A DNA stretch of 64,000 bases from Chthonomonas sp. UBA1950 (lineage in GTDB: Bacteria > Armatimonadota > Fimbriimonadia > Fimbriimonadales > Fimbriimonadaceae): NCBI GenBank assembly GCA_002336105.1, contig DDEQ01000033.1, positions 17,273-81,272 of the forward strand, given 5' to 3'. How positions within the stretch are numbered: position 1 is the first letter of the stretch; each line of letters begins with the position of its first letter. The translations under genes were made by a program, and so were the position numbers. Below are positions 1 to 7,579 of the stretch, piece by piece. A model generated the notes under the pieces. It was not told the DNA's origin. It was given only the letters and a program-made list of their open reading frames with translations, and did no database searches.

Positions 1-328
1 GGCTAGCTGTGAAATCGGGGCTTTGTGCGGGACTCAAAAATCAAGCGATATTCATGCACTGAAACAATACGGAGAGAAGATCGGCTTGGCTTTTCAAATC
101 GTCGATGATATCCTCAATGAGATCAGCACAACCGAGCAGCTCGGCAAAAAGACGGGTTCTGATCGTGAGCTTGGCAAAGCGACGTACCCAGCGCTCTATG
201 GAATCGAAGCCTCGATGAAACAGGCGGTCGAACTCGTCAACTCTGCCCGTGCCAACCTACAATCGCTCGAAGGAAATACGTCGTTCTTGGATGGTTTGGC
301 GAGTTACACTGTGGAACGACTTTGGTAG
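1..328 (+). CDS. ispA: Polyprenyl (farnesyl/geranylgeranyl) diphosphate synthase, C-terminal part
   Basis: This is the 3' end of a trans-isoprenyl diphosphate synthase gene cut by the window edge. The reading frame is open from base 2. It contains the second aspartate-rich motif region (FQIVDDILN), followed by the family-typical GSD..LGKATYPALYG segment that lines the diphosphate/Mg site. Such enzymes condense isopentenyl diphosphate with allylic diphosphates in the cytoplasm to supply precursors for quinone side chains and undecaprenyl phosphate. The last position of the usual DDxxD motif is Asn, giving DDILN, which is conservative but worth noting. It ends 6 bp before recN, so the two are probably co-transcribed. 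Chain-length specificity cannot be judged because the first Asp-rich motif lies outside the window. Confidence 0.9.
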   Translation, partial: ASCEIGALCGTQKSSDIHALKQYGEKIGLAFQIVDDILNEISTTEQLGKKTGSDRELGKATYPALYGIEASMKQAVELVNSARANLQSLEGNTSFLDGLASYTVERLW

Positions 329-334
329 CGCCTT

Positions 335-2011
335 ATGATTGTTGACCTCACAGTTGAGAATCTCGCCATCATCGAGAAGGTACACGTCGAATTCGGCCCT
401 GGGTTTTCAGTTTTCACCGGCGAAACTGGAGCCGGTAAATCTCTTCTCGTTGACGCACTCGAACTTGCAATAGGTGAAAGAGCAGACACAGAGCTTGTTC
501 GTAACGGCGCCCAAAAAGCCGTCGTCAATGTTGTTTTTGACATTAGTAAATCTGAGGCAATCCCCACCCAAATCTCTGAAGCCGGGATCGAACTTGAAAA
601 TAGCCAGCTTTTTGTTCAGCGGGATGTTGCTCTGGAAGGGCGGTCGCAATGCCGAATCTCGGGCAAACTCACACCTGTAGCGACGCTCAAACAGCTTGGC
701 AGACTATTAGTTGATTTGCATGGTCAACACGCTCACCAAAGCTTGCTGGATGCCGAGCAACATCTGGGCTATCTTGATGATTGGATTGGTGCCGAAGCGG
801 CTCAACTGAAGCAAATAGTCGCTGACCGCTATCGTGAATATCATTCTGCTTCGCAGCGATTAAGCTCTCTGCAGGCAGGGGTTCGCGTTCGAGAGCAAAA
901 GCTCGATCTGTTGCGATTCCAGATTAAAGACATCGAATCCGTTTCGCCGAAGGTAGGCGAGCTTGAGGAACTAGAAACGCTTCTGAGCCGACTCAAGAAC
1001 TCCGAAAAGCTAGCTTCGGCAGCAATGGGAGGACTGGATGCGCTATCAGATCGAGAAAACTGTGCCATCGACCTTGTTGGCACCACACTCAAGGCCATCG
1101 ATAGTGTCCGGCGATTTGATACAGAACTCGATCCTGTCTACGACACCCTTGCCGAAGCGATTGTCTTGCTCGAAGAAGCTGGACACACTTTACGTAGTTA
1201 TGGAGAGTCCCTCGATGCAGATCCTGCGCGCCTTGACGAAGTGGCTTCTCGGCTAGACTCCCTCAAACGTCTGCGCCGGAAATATGGCGAGAACGAAGCT
1301 CAAATTCTTGAGTTCCTCGAAAAATCGAGGGATGAGTTAGCGCTTCTGGAAGAAAGTGATGCCAGTCAAGAGGAACTCGAAATTGCACTCCAAAAGGCGG
1401 AAGCTGCGCTACTCAAAGCGTGTTCCAACTTAACCGAACTCAGACAAGGACTTGCCACTGACTTCGCTAAACTTGTTCAATCTCAACTTATTGACTTAGC
1501 TATGGATAGAGCTGTTTTTCAGGCGTCCATTGAGTCAAAAGAACCAGATCCGACAGGGGCCGATGCTGTTGAGTTCTTTTTCAGCGCTAACCCGGGCGAA
1601 CCGCCACGACCTTTAGCAAAGATCGCTAGTGGTGGTGAGGTCAGTCGGGTTATGCTCGCGATCAAGACGGCATTGGCTGGGCGTGCTGGTGTGCCGACGC
1701 TGATTTTCGACGAAGTCGATTCAGGGCTTGGTGGTAGAGCTGCCGCTACAATGGGCAAGAAACTGGCTGAGTTAGGACAGCACTATCAAGTCCTGGTCAT
1801 TAGCCATTCACCTCAGATAGCGGCCCTCGCCTCGCGTCATTATCACATTCGAAAGGCTGAGTCGAATGGTCGCATCGTAACTGACGTAAAAGAGTTAAAC
1901 GCAAAAGAGCGAACCTACGAAATCGCAAGGATGCTTGCTGGAGATCAAGTCACGGAATCCGCTCTAGCCAATGCGAAAGAACTTCTCAGCCCAAGTTCAA
2001 CGCTTTTTTGA
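335..2011 (+). CDS. recN: DNA repair protein RecN
   Basis: RecN is an SMC-like ATPase that acts at DNA double-strand breaks in recombinational repair. At 558 residues the length is normal. The Walker A motif GETGAGKS is at about residues 28-35. Long coiled-coil segments follow (about 150-360), and the ABC signature region (ASGGEVSRVMLA) with Walker B/D-loop (IFDEVDSGLGG) lies near residues 430-465. The DLHGQHAHQ motif near residue 130, typical of RecN, is present. The ATG at 335 has no clear Shine-Dalgarno sequence but starts the conserved N-terminus directly. It follows the prenyl synthase gene by 6 bp. Its last 15 bp overlap the convergent TfoX-N gene. Confidence 0.97.
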   Translation: MIVDLTVENLAIIEKVHVEFGPGFSVFTGETGAGKSLLVDALELAIGERADTELVRNGAQKAVVNVVFDISKSEAIPTQISEAGIELENSQLFVQRDVALEGRSQCRISGKLTPVATLKQLGRLLVDLHGQHAHQSLLDAEQHLGYLDDWIGAEAAQLKQIVADRYREYHSASQRLSSLQAGVRVREQKLDLLRFQIKDIESVSPKVGELEELETLLSRLKNSEKLASAAMGGLDALSDRENCAIDLVGTTLKAIDSVRRFDTELDPVYDTLAEAIVLLEEAGHTLRSYGESLDADPARLDEVASRLDSLKRLRRKYGENEAQILEFLEKSRDELALLEESDASQEELEIALQKAEAALLKACSNLTELRQGLATDFAKLVQSQLIDLAMDRAVFQASIESKEPDPTGADAVEFFFSANPGEPPRPLAKIASGGEVSRVMLAIKTALAGRAGVPTLIFDEVDSGLGGRAAATMGKKLAELGQHYQVLVISHSPQIAALASRHYHIRKAESNGRIVTDVKELNAKERTYEIARMLAGDQVTESALANAKELLSPSSTLF

Positions 2012-2332
2012 GGGCTTCTTTCTTCGAGCGACCTCTACGGAACTATCAATCCATTCGCCAAGAAGTTCAGGATTATCGCGAATATCAAGCGGAACCTCTC
2101 GATAAGAGGTGTTAGCGTTTCCACCCATATTCCACACTTCCATGCCCAGTTCCTCGAATCGGCTCAAGTTCAATTCATCCACTTTGAAGTAGAGACGATC
2201 ATCATCGGCGATAGCAAAGAACGCGTCGTCACAATAATAACCAATCCCCCCAAACATCGCGCGATCTCTGACCGGGCGAGCGTCATTTAATTGACGAAGG
2301 GTTTCCTCTCGAAATAAACGGGTGACCGGCAT
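1997..2332 (-). CDS. TfoX/Sxy N-terminal-domain protein
   Basis: A 111-residue protein that matches the TfoX N-terminal domain family: the RAMFGGIGYY core near residues 25-35, then DDRLYFKVDELN. Stand-alone TfoX-N proteins are small cytoplasmic proteins of uncertain function. In gammaproteobacteria the two-domain TfoX/Sxy promotes competence gene expression, but that role should not be transferred here. The ATG at 2332 is preceded by GAGGGG at about 10 nt. The C-terminus is very basic (RRKKPSKKR). Its 3' end overlaps the 3' end of recN by 15 bp on the other strand, so the two transcripts run into each other with no visible terminator between them. Confidence 0.85.
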   Translation of the reverse strand: MPVTRLFREETLRQLNDARPVRDRAMFGGIGYYCDDAFFAIADDDRLYFKVDELNLSRFEELGMEVWNMGGNANTSYREVPLDIRDNPELLGEWIDSSVEVARRKKPSKKR

Positions 2333-2339
2333 GACAACG

Positions 2340-3242
2340 CTACCCCTCGTAAGGCCAAAGCTCTTCAGGGTGTATCCGAATGTAGTTTAGTAGGTCCTGT
2401 CGGTTTCTTCGACTCTTTCCTGATGAATCAACTCCAAAAAAAATCGGCGAAACCCTCTCCACAATATCGAAGATCCTTGTCCAACGGCTGTTGATGGTCG
2501 TCTGATTAAGGAATCCTGAACGCACTAACTCAGGATCCCCTATCCCGGCAATCGCCAATCGCAAGATTTCTCTGGCGGCAGGAGGAAACTTAAACACTGG
2601 GTTGCGGTAACTCAGCAGCTTTACAGCGTGGTAATTACCGACTTCTACTGCCCGATTGAGGGTCATTTGCACTAAGTAAGGATGTTCATCAGGCAAAAAT
2701 GCGCCTGGATTGAGCGCGGAATAGTCACGTACCACTTGAAACCCGTTGAGCAATGCTCGATTTGAGCTTTCTTTTCCTAAGGTCTCAAGAAGCAAGCTCT
2801 TGTGTCGATTGCCTGCCGCCAAATTGCAGAATGCTTCGACCAGCACAGAGAAAGTCTTTGCTTTGAGCTCATTTGGCAAAGTATGCAAGGTAGAAAAGTG
2901 AGTTATAAAAAGATGCGTCCCATCATGTGCGTTGAGCTTGCCCAAATGGTCTTCGGTAGGAAATGGGGACTCTCGCGACTGCCGAACCGTATGATGAAAA
3001 AAAGGAGAGGTCCCGCCTAACACACATTTCGCGAAACGATCTGTGATCGGGATACCAATCATCACACCGATGATGCCTAACTGATTCTCAACCACGATTC
3101 CGGTTGAAATTGGTTCTCGTACGATTCGCTCGACCTCTAAAGTCGCATCTTCAACAGAAACATGAACTCCAAAATAGTCGACTTTGGCACATTCGGCGCA
3201 ATCCTCTAAAGTTACTTTTCGGACAACCAAGTGACCTTCCAT
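2340..3242 (-). CDS. Probable GNAT-like domain fused to a C-terminal LuxR-type helix-turn-helix
   Basis: I do not recognise a named family for the whole protein. The N-terminal part (from MEGHLVVRKVTLEDCAE) reads like the beginning of a GNAT acetyltransferase fold. The last 90 residues contain a LuxR/sigma-4-like helix-turn-helix segment (AAREILRLAIAG...TTINSRWTRIFDIVERV) followed by an (R)RNRQDLLNYIRIHPEELWPY tail that I know from hypothetical proteins of several phyla. The frame stays open upstream to a TTG at 3356, but that stretch has no ribosome binding site. I prefer the ATG at 3242. A role in transcription control is inference. The gene lies 7 bp downstream of the TfoX-N gene start, on the same strand, and may be transcribed with it. 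Confidence 0.65.
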   Translation of the reverse strand: MEGHLVVRKVTLEDCAECAKVDYFGVHVSVEDATLEVERIVREPISTGIVVENQLGIIGVMIGIPITDRFAKCVLGGTSPFFHHTVRQSRESPFPTEDHLGKLNAHDGTHLFITHFSTLHTLPNELKAKTFSVLVEAFCNLAAGNRHKSLLLETLGKESSNRALLNGFQVVRDYSALNPGAFLPDEHPYLVQMTLNRAVEVGNYHAVKLLSYRNPVFKFPPAAREILRLAIAGIGDPELVRSGFLNQTTINSRWTRIFDIVERVSPIFFGVDSSGKSRRNRQDLLNYIRIHPEELWPYEG

Positions 3243-3437
3243 ATCAGCTTGGCGCTCGTTCAATGCGATCACATTTCTATTTTGGAATGAAATTCCTACT
3301 AAGAAATAGTGTGAACTATGGACTATTATCAGGATAAGGACAAAGCTGGTCTTCAACAGACGGTTCGCATTACGGCTTGACCTTGTTCATTGACCTCTCA
3401 ACAATTGCGTTGGGAGGATTCTTATGCAGCTTCGGTC

Positions 3438-4370
3438 CTAAAATCGCACTCGGTAACTTAACCCAAAAGTAAAGTCTGGTCCAATATTGGACACTTCTGG
3501 TGAGATGCTCAGAAAATCACCATCCTCACTGAAGTAAGCCTGAAGCGAGCGGTTTTCACCTAGTTTGCGCTCGTATCCGAAAGAGAGCAATCGGTGAGTA
3601 GCATCGCTACCTCCGATCCCCATAGAAAGAGCAGATCGTTCGCTCTGCCATTGCACCGTATAGCCGTCTCGACTGTTGGCTCGATAGCCCAATGTCAATG
3701 ATTCCTGATCAACCAAGCCACGTGTACCGCTTAACTTGGTCGCTCTGCCTTGGGCAATGATCCCGGCTTGACCATATACGACCCAACTCGGGGCAAATTG
3801 GCGACGATAGTAGAGACTGACACCTGCATCAATCGCTCCGCTACCAAGTAACTGCTTCGCATTGCCCGTCGGCAGTTTTGCTCCTAACGTAAAGATCCAT
3901 TCTTTGTCCAGCTTTTGTGACAGGTTGAATGAAACATCACCAATTCCGCCGGCAGACCCAAATCGAGAAGAACCAGGATAGATGATCTCACTTCGTCCAT
4001 AAGGAACATCTTTTCTGTAGTAGTTCAGACCAACGACGTGTTCGTGCCACCACTCGATGATTGGGTCCATAAAACCACCCGAGCGAACAAGGACTGGAAT
4101 TTCAATTCCCAATTCTCGATTCTGAGGAAGCCCCTTGCGGTATTTCAGGCTAATTCGTTCGGTCTCGGCGTCTTCGGTGAGACCTGGCAAACTACGAATG
4201 TCGTTAGCTGAAGTGAAACCAAACGAATACTCTCTCTTTCCTTCTTCGAGTATCTGATCTTTAGGAGCAAATCGCATGAACGCCAGTGAGACGGCCCGAT
4301 GGTTCCTCGTATCAATAGGTCCTGGGACCCACCCCAAATTTGAAAATACTGGCAATATCAGATGCAACAT
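3438..4370 (-). CDS. DUF3187-family outer-membrane protein
   Basis: A 310-residue protein resembling DUF3187 proteins: the YRKGLPQNRELGIEIPVL segment, a GFMDPIIEWWH motif, and many alternating beta strands ending in Phe (SYRVRF), the usual C-terminal signature of outer-membrane beta-barrels. Function is unknown; members are thought to be porin-like or transport-related barrels. The frame has a stop four codons upstream, so the ATG at 4370 is the first possible start. The N-terminus (MLHLILPVFSNLGWV) is only a poor signal peptide without basic residues, which is odd for an exported protein. The gene is divergent from the AbrB-efflux operon, with a 76-bp intergenic region. Confidence 0.75.
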   Translation of the reverse strand: MLHLILPVFSNLGWVPGPIDTRNHRAVSLAFMRFAPKDQILEEGKREYSFGFTSANDIRSLPGLTEDAETERISLKYRKGLPQNRELGIEIPVLVRSGGFMDPIIEWWHEHVVGLNYYRKDVPYGRSEIIYPGSSRFGSAGGIGDVSFNLSQKLDKEWIFTLGAKLPTGNAKQLLGSGAIDAGVSLYYRRQFAPSWVVYGQAGIIAQGRATKLSGTRGLVDQESLTLGYRANSRDGYTVQWQSERSALSMGIGGSDATHRLLSFGYERKLGENRSLQAYFSEDGDFLSISPEVSNIGPDFTFGLSYRVRF

Positions 4371-4446
4371 TTGCGAACATTAGCCTATCACATCCTGAAG
4401 AATACGTGAGATTCACGCCAATACGCCCACCGCAGTTTTTTTTCAC

Positions 4447-4740
4447 ATGCCGGCGCAAGGTATGAATACACATACAAGTATGAAAGATACGAAATCTTGC
4501 GTAGACTTCGACAATCTGTTTTACGGGTCAGCGACGATCGGTGAACGTGGACAAATCGTAATTCCGGCAGAGGCTCGAGCCGAAATGGATCTCGAACCGG
4601 GAGACAAGGTTCTCATCATGCGCCCCCCCTTCAAAAAGGGATTAGTCATCACGAAACTCGAAGCAGCCAGAGGTTTCATTGAAGATTTTCAAAGAAGCCT
4701 AGACCGTTTTGAAAAGAAAAAGGATCAAGAAACAGAATGA
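4447..4740 (+). CDS. AbrB/MazE/SpoVT-type DNA-binding regulator
   Basis: The middle of this 97-residue protein is a swapped-hairpin AbrB domain (ATIGERGQIVIPAEAR...LEPGDKVLI), the fold of AbrB transition-state regulators and MazE-like antitoxins. It is followed by a charged helical tail (FIEDFQRSLDRFEKKKDQETE). The first possible ATG is at 4447, but ATGs at 4462 and 4480 are also in frame and no strong Shine-Dalgarno sequence decides between them. The stop overlaps the start of the TolC gene (ATGA), so it is translated from the same message as the efflux system. No toxin partner is present. I infer a local regulator of the efflux operon. Confidence 0.85.
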   Translation: MPAQGMNTHTSMKDTKSCVDFDNLFYGSATIGERGQIVIPAEARAEMDLEPGDKVLIMRPPFKKGLVITKLEAARGFIEDFQRSLDRFEKKKDQETE

Positions 4741-6059
4741 CAATTGCCTATTATATTGCAATGGCTGGCTCAACCGCTTTAAGCACACCGATCTATCAAG
4801 GTGACACCCTTACGATGGATCAGGCATGTTCTATCGCTCAGAAGAATGCTTTCAACATCAGGTTACAGGAAGCAGCCGTTGAGAAGAGTCGTCAGAGACT
4901 CGCAGAAGCTTTGGCTGCAATGGGATTTTCAGTTAATTTAAGTGCCTCACTCACAAGATACGACAAGGAGCAGACCGTATCGTTTGGTGGTGCGCCTGTA
5001 ACAATTCAGCCAATCTCCACACAATCAGCCTCCGTTGCTATCAGCCTCCCTGTCGACATCTCTGGCAACAGACACAGGACCGCAGCAGCGACTCGAAAGT
5101 CATACGAAGCAGCAAAAAACACTTTTCAAGCTGCGTTAAACGATGCGCGACTAAATGCTCGAACCGCGTTCATCGCTGTGCTACGAGCGAAAGCCGGTGT
5201 AGGGGTCTATAAACAGGCTCTTCAAGACGCGAACGAAAGATTGAAACAAGGCCAACTCTTGCTGGAACAAGTACAGGTAGCCAAGGTTGACGTTAACCGT
5301 CTTGATGCCGCTGTGGCACAAGCTAAATCGGACCTACTAGTTGCTCAGAATACGTTACAACTAGCCAAGAACGCGTTGAACGTTGCCCTGGCGAGACCGG
5401 TCAACACTCCTGTTGAAGTTCAGGATCTTGCCGAGCTTCCGGTTGCCGCCTTAGCCGCTGAGCGATATGACTCGGCAGCTCAGGATTTTCGGCCCGAGAT
5501 TCTCTCTGCAAAGAAACAAGTTGAATCACTCGCGCTTGTTCGACGAGCAACCGAGTCAACTCTCAATCCGTCGCTCAATATCGGAGTCACTCAAAATCGC
5601 AATATCGATCCTCAAGGACTATCCGCTCAAGACTCGCAAATGATCTTGTCGCTTGGACTAACAGTCCCGCTATACGACTCTGGTGCAACTCGCGCTAGAG
5701 TTAAGCAAGCTCGACAAGACGAGGCTACGGCGCAAGTTTCTCTGCAGCAGCTTCAGTTGAACATTTCCCAGGAAGTGCGGAATGCGTACGCTAGTCTGGA
5801 AAATGCAAAGGCTCGCCTAGATAATGCAAATCGACAACAGTCACTCGCTCAAGAAGTTTTCAGACTCGCAGGAGTTCGGCAAAACGCGGGCGAAGGCACT
5901 TATGTTGACGTCATTGACGCAGAAACCGCATTGACACAAGCCCGAAATAACGTCGTTTCGGCTCGATATGATTGGCTCGTGGCTTACGCGCAACTGCAGC
6001 GAGCCGTGGGCAACGACAAACTCACTGTCTCCCCGAGCGTCCTCCAGGGAGCTAAATAA
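4737..6059 (+). CDS. TolC-family outer-membrane efflux channel
   Basis: A 440-residue TolC-like protein with a short hydrophobic N-terminus (AYYIAMAGSTALSTP). The two internally similar halves are rich in long amphipathic helices, each containing the family's recurrent asparagine/alanine-rich segments (for example LTLGLTVPLYDSGATRARVKQA in the second half, here beginning ILSLGLTVPLYD). It forms the outer-membrane and periplasmic tunnel of a tripartite exporter. The start overlaps the AbrB gene stop by 4 bp and an AAGGA lies about 11 nt upstream. The stop is 2 bp before the adaptor gene. The substrate cannot be read from the sequence. Confidence 0.93.
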   Translation: MTIAYYIAMAGSTALSTPIYQGDTLTMDQACSIAQKNAFNIRLQEAAVEKSRQRLAEALAAMGFSVNLSASLTRYDKEQTVSFGGAPVTIQPISTQSASVAISLPVDISGNRHRTAAATRKSYEAAKNTFQAALNDARLNARTAFIAVLRAKAGVGVYKQALQDANERLKQGQLLLEQVQVAKVDVNRLDAAVAQAKSDLLVAQNTLQLAKNALNVALARPVNTPVEVQDLAELPVAALAAERYDSAAQDFRPEILSAKKQVESLALVRRATESTLNPSLNIGVTQNRNIDPQGLSAQDSQMILSLGLTVPLYDSGATRARVKQARQDEATAQVSLQQLQLNISQEVRNAYASLENAKARLDNANRQQSLAQEVFRLAGVRQNAGEGTYVDVIDAETALTQARNNVVSARYDWLVAYAQLQRAVGNDKLTVSPSVLQGAK

Positions 6060-6061
6060 AC

Positions 6062-7579
6062 ATGAATCGAACCATCACCATTATTGTTGCCGGCGTCCTT
6101 GGCACCGTACTCATCACTGGATGTGTCGATAGATCCGCTCAAGATCAATCTAAGCGAACTGAAAGTCTACTCAGCGATCCAAGTCGATTGGTTCAGGTAG
6201 GAACGCAAACCACCCAAACCATGTCCGACAACTTGGAAGTCACCGGACAGTTTGCCACTTCTCAGGACTCGCAAATTGGTCCCAAGATTGGCGGTAAACT
6301 GATCATGGTTGACGTTCAGGACGGCTCACCTGTTTCCGCCGGTCAGGTTATCGCAAAAGTTGACACTACGCAATTGCAAGCACAATATTCCCAGGCTCTT
6401 GCCTCGGTTCAAGTGGCGAACGCAACTTACCAAAGCGCCTCCTCGCAGCTTACTCAAGCAATTCGCAATGCGACGATCAATCCTAATAAATCGTCTGCAG
6501 CGCTCAGGCAAGCGCAGGCTCAACTGCGAGCGGCTAAAGCAGCCTTAACCAAGGCGCTGAACGGTGCTCGCCCTCAGGAGCGGATTCAAGCAGAAGCCAA
6601 CCTTCGATCAGCCAAAGTAAACTACGAAACGCAGCGCAAGGAACTGGATAGAGTTCGAACTTTGGTTGCCCAAGGCGCCTTGGCTGGGAATAGACTCGAC
6701 TCTCAGCTTGCTAGCTATGAAGCGGCTAAGACGCAACTGGACAACGCCAATCAAGCACTCAGCTTGATTCAGGCCGGAACTCGACAAGAAGACATCGATG
6801 CTGCGCGTGAGCAAGTTCGGCAAGCCGAAGATGGCGTCGAGAATGCAAAGGCATCAAAAGATCTCGATCCACTCTTAAAGGACCAGGTTTCGGCAGCGAA
6901 AGCACAAGTTGCAAGTGCAAAAGCTCAAATCCAGAATGCTGAAGCGTCTGTTAGGATCGCCAAACAAGCATTGGACGACACTTTGGTAGTTGCCCCTTTC
7001 TCTGGTCGTGTTAACGGACCGCCGGTTCAAATCGGAACGGTGGTTGCAGCCGGCACCCCAATCGTTCATTTGGTTGGAGGATCAGGACTTTACTTCGAGG
7101 CCGACGTGCCAGAGGATAAAGTTTCACTCGTATCTGCTGGCAAACCGGTTACCGTGATGGTTGATTCGTTGGGGACAACCGTACAAGGGTCAGTGGTTGC
7201 AGTCAGTCCAAAGACAAGCGCCATTGCACGACAATTCACCGCTAGAGTAATGATCCCCAATCCGCCTTCAGCGATCAAGGCTGGAATGTTTGGGCATGCC
7301 TTCATAACGCTTCGACAAGTGCCTTCAACCCTGGTTGCTCCTCAGACGGCTGTCGTCGTGCGAGATGGCAGGAATGTGGTCTTTACGGTCGAGAGCGGAA
7401 AGGCAAAGATGAACATCGTTGAAACGGGCCTCAAAGACAAAGGCCTCATTGAAGTCAAAGGTCTAGCGGCAGACGCACAAGTCGTCGTTACAGGTCAACA
7501 AGGCCTTGATGACGGAGCGCCGGTCAAGATTGATACGAAAGCCGCGCCAGCTAGTGGCGCTTCCGGGAGTAAATCGTGA
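6062..7579 (+). CDS. RND/HlyD-type periplasmic adaptor lipoprotein
   Basis: The 505-residue adaptor starts with a lipoprotein signal: a hydrophobic stretch followed by the lipobox LITGC, giving Cys21 as lipid anchor. A biotinyl-lipoyl half motif (GGKLIMVDVQDGSPVSAGQVIAKVD) precedes a long alanine/glutamine-rich coiled coil of about 200 residues. The second lipoyl half (DDTLVVAPFSGRVNGPPVQ), beta-barrel and membrane-proximal domains follow. The coiled coil contains a spaced motif of the type G(A/T)R(P/Q)(Q/E)(E/D) followed by an A-rich helix, seen twice. GGAG lies 10 nt before the ATG. It bridges the RND pump and TolC. The stop overlaps the pump gene's GTG start by 4 bp. Confidence 0.94.
   Translation: MNRTITIIVAGVLGTVLITGCVDRSAQDQSKRTESLLSDPSRLVQVGTQTTQTMSDNLEVTGQFATSQDSQIGPKIGGKLIMVDVQDGSPVSAGQVIAKVDTTQLQAQYSQALASVQVANATYQSASSQLTQAIRNATINPNKSSAALRQAQAQLRAAKAALTKALNGARPQERIQAEANLRSAKVNYETQRKELDRVRTLVAQGALAGNRLDSQLASYEAAKTQLDNANQALSLIQAGTRQEDIDAAREQVRQAEDGVENAKASKDLDPLLKDQVSAAKAQVASAKAQIQNAEASVRIAKQALDDTLVVAPFSGRVNGPPVQIGTVVAAGTPIVHLVGGSGLYFEADVPEDKVSLVSAGKPVTVMVDSLGTTVQGSVVAVSPKTSAIARQFTARVMIPNPPSAIKAGMFGHAFITLRQVPSTLVAPQTAVVVRDGRNVVFTVESGKAKMNIVETGLKDKGLIEVKGLAADAQVVVTGQQGLDDGAPVKIDTKAAPASGASGSKS

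Noticed and set aside
4447..4740. A toxin-antitoxin module based on the AbrB/MazE fold.
   Set aside because: No PemK/MazF- or PIN-type toxin gene is adjacent; the gene is coupled to tolC instead.
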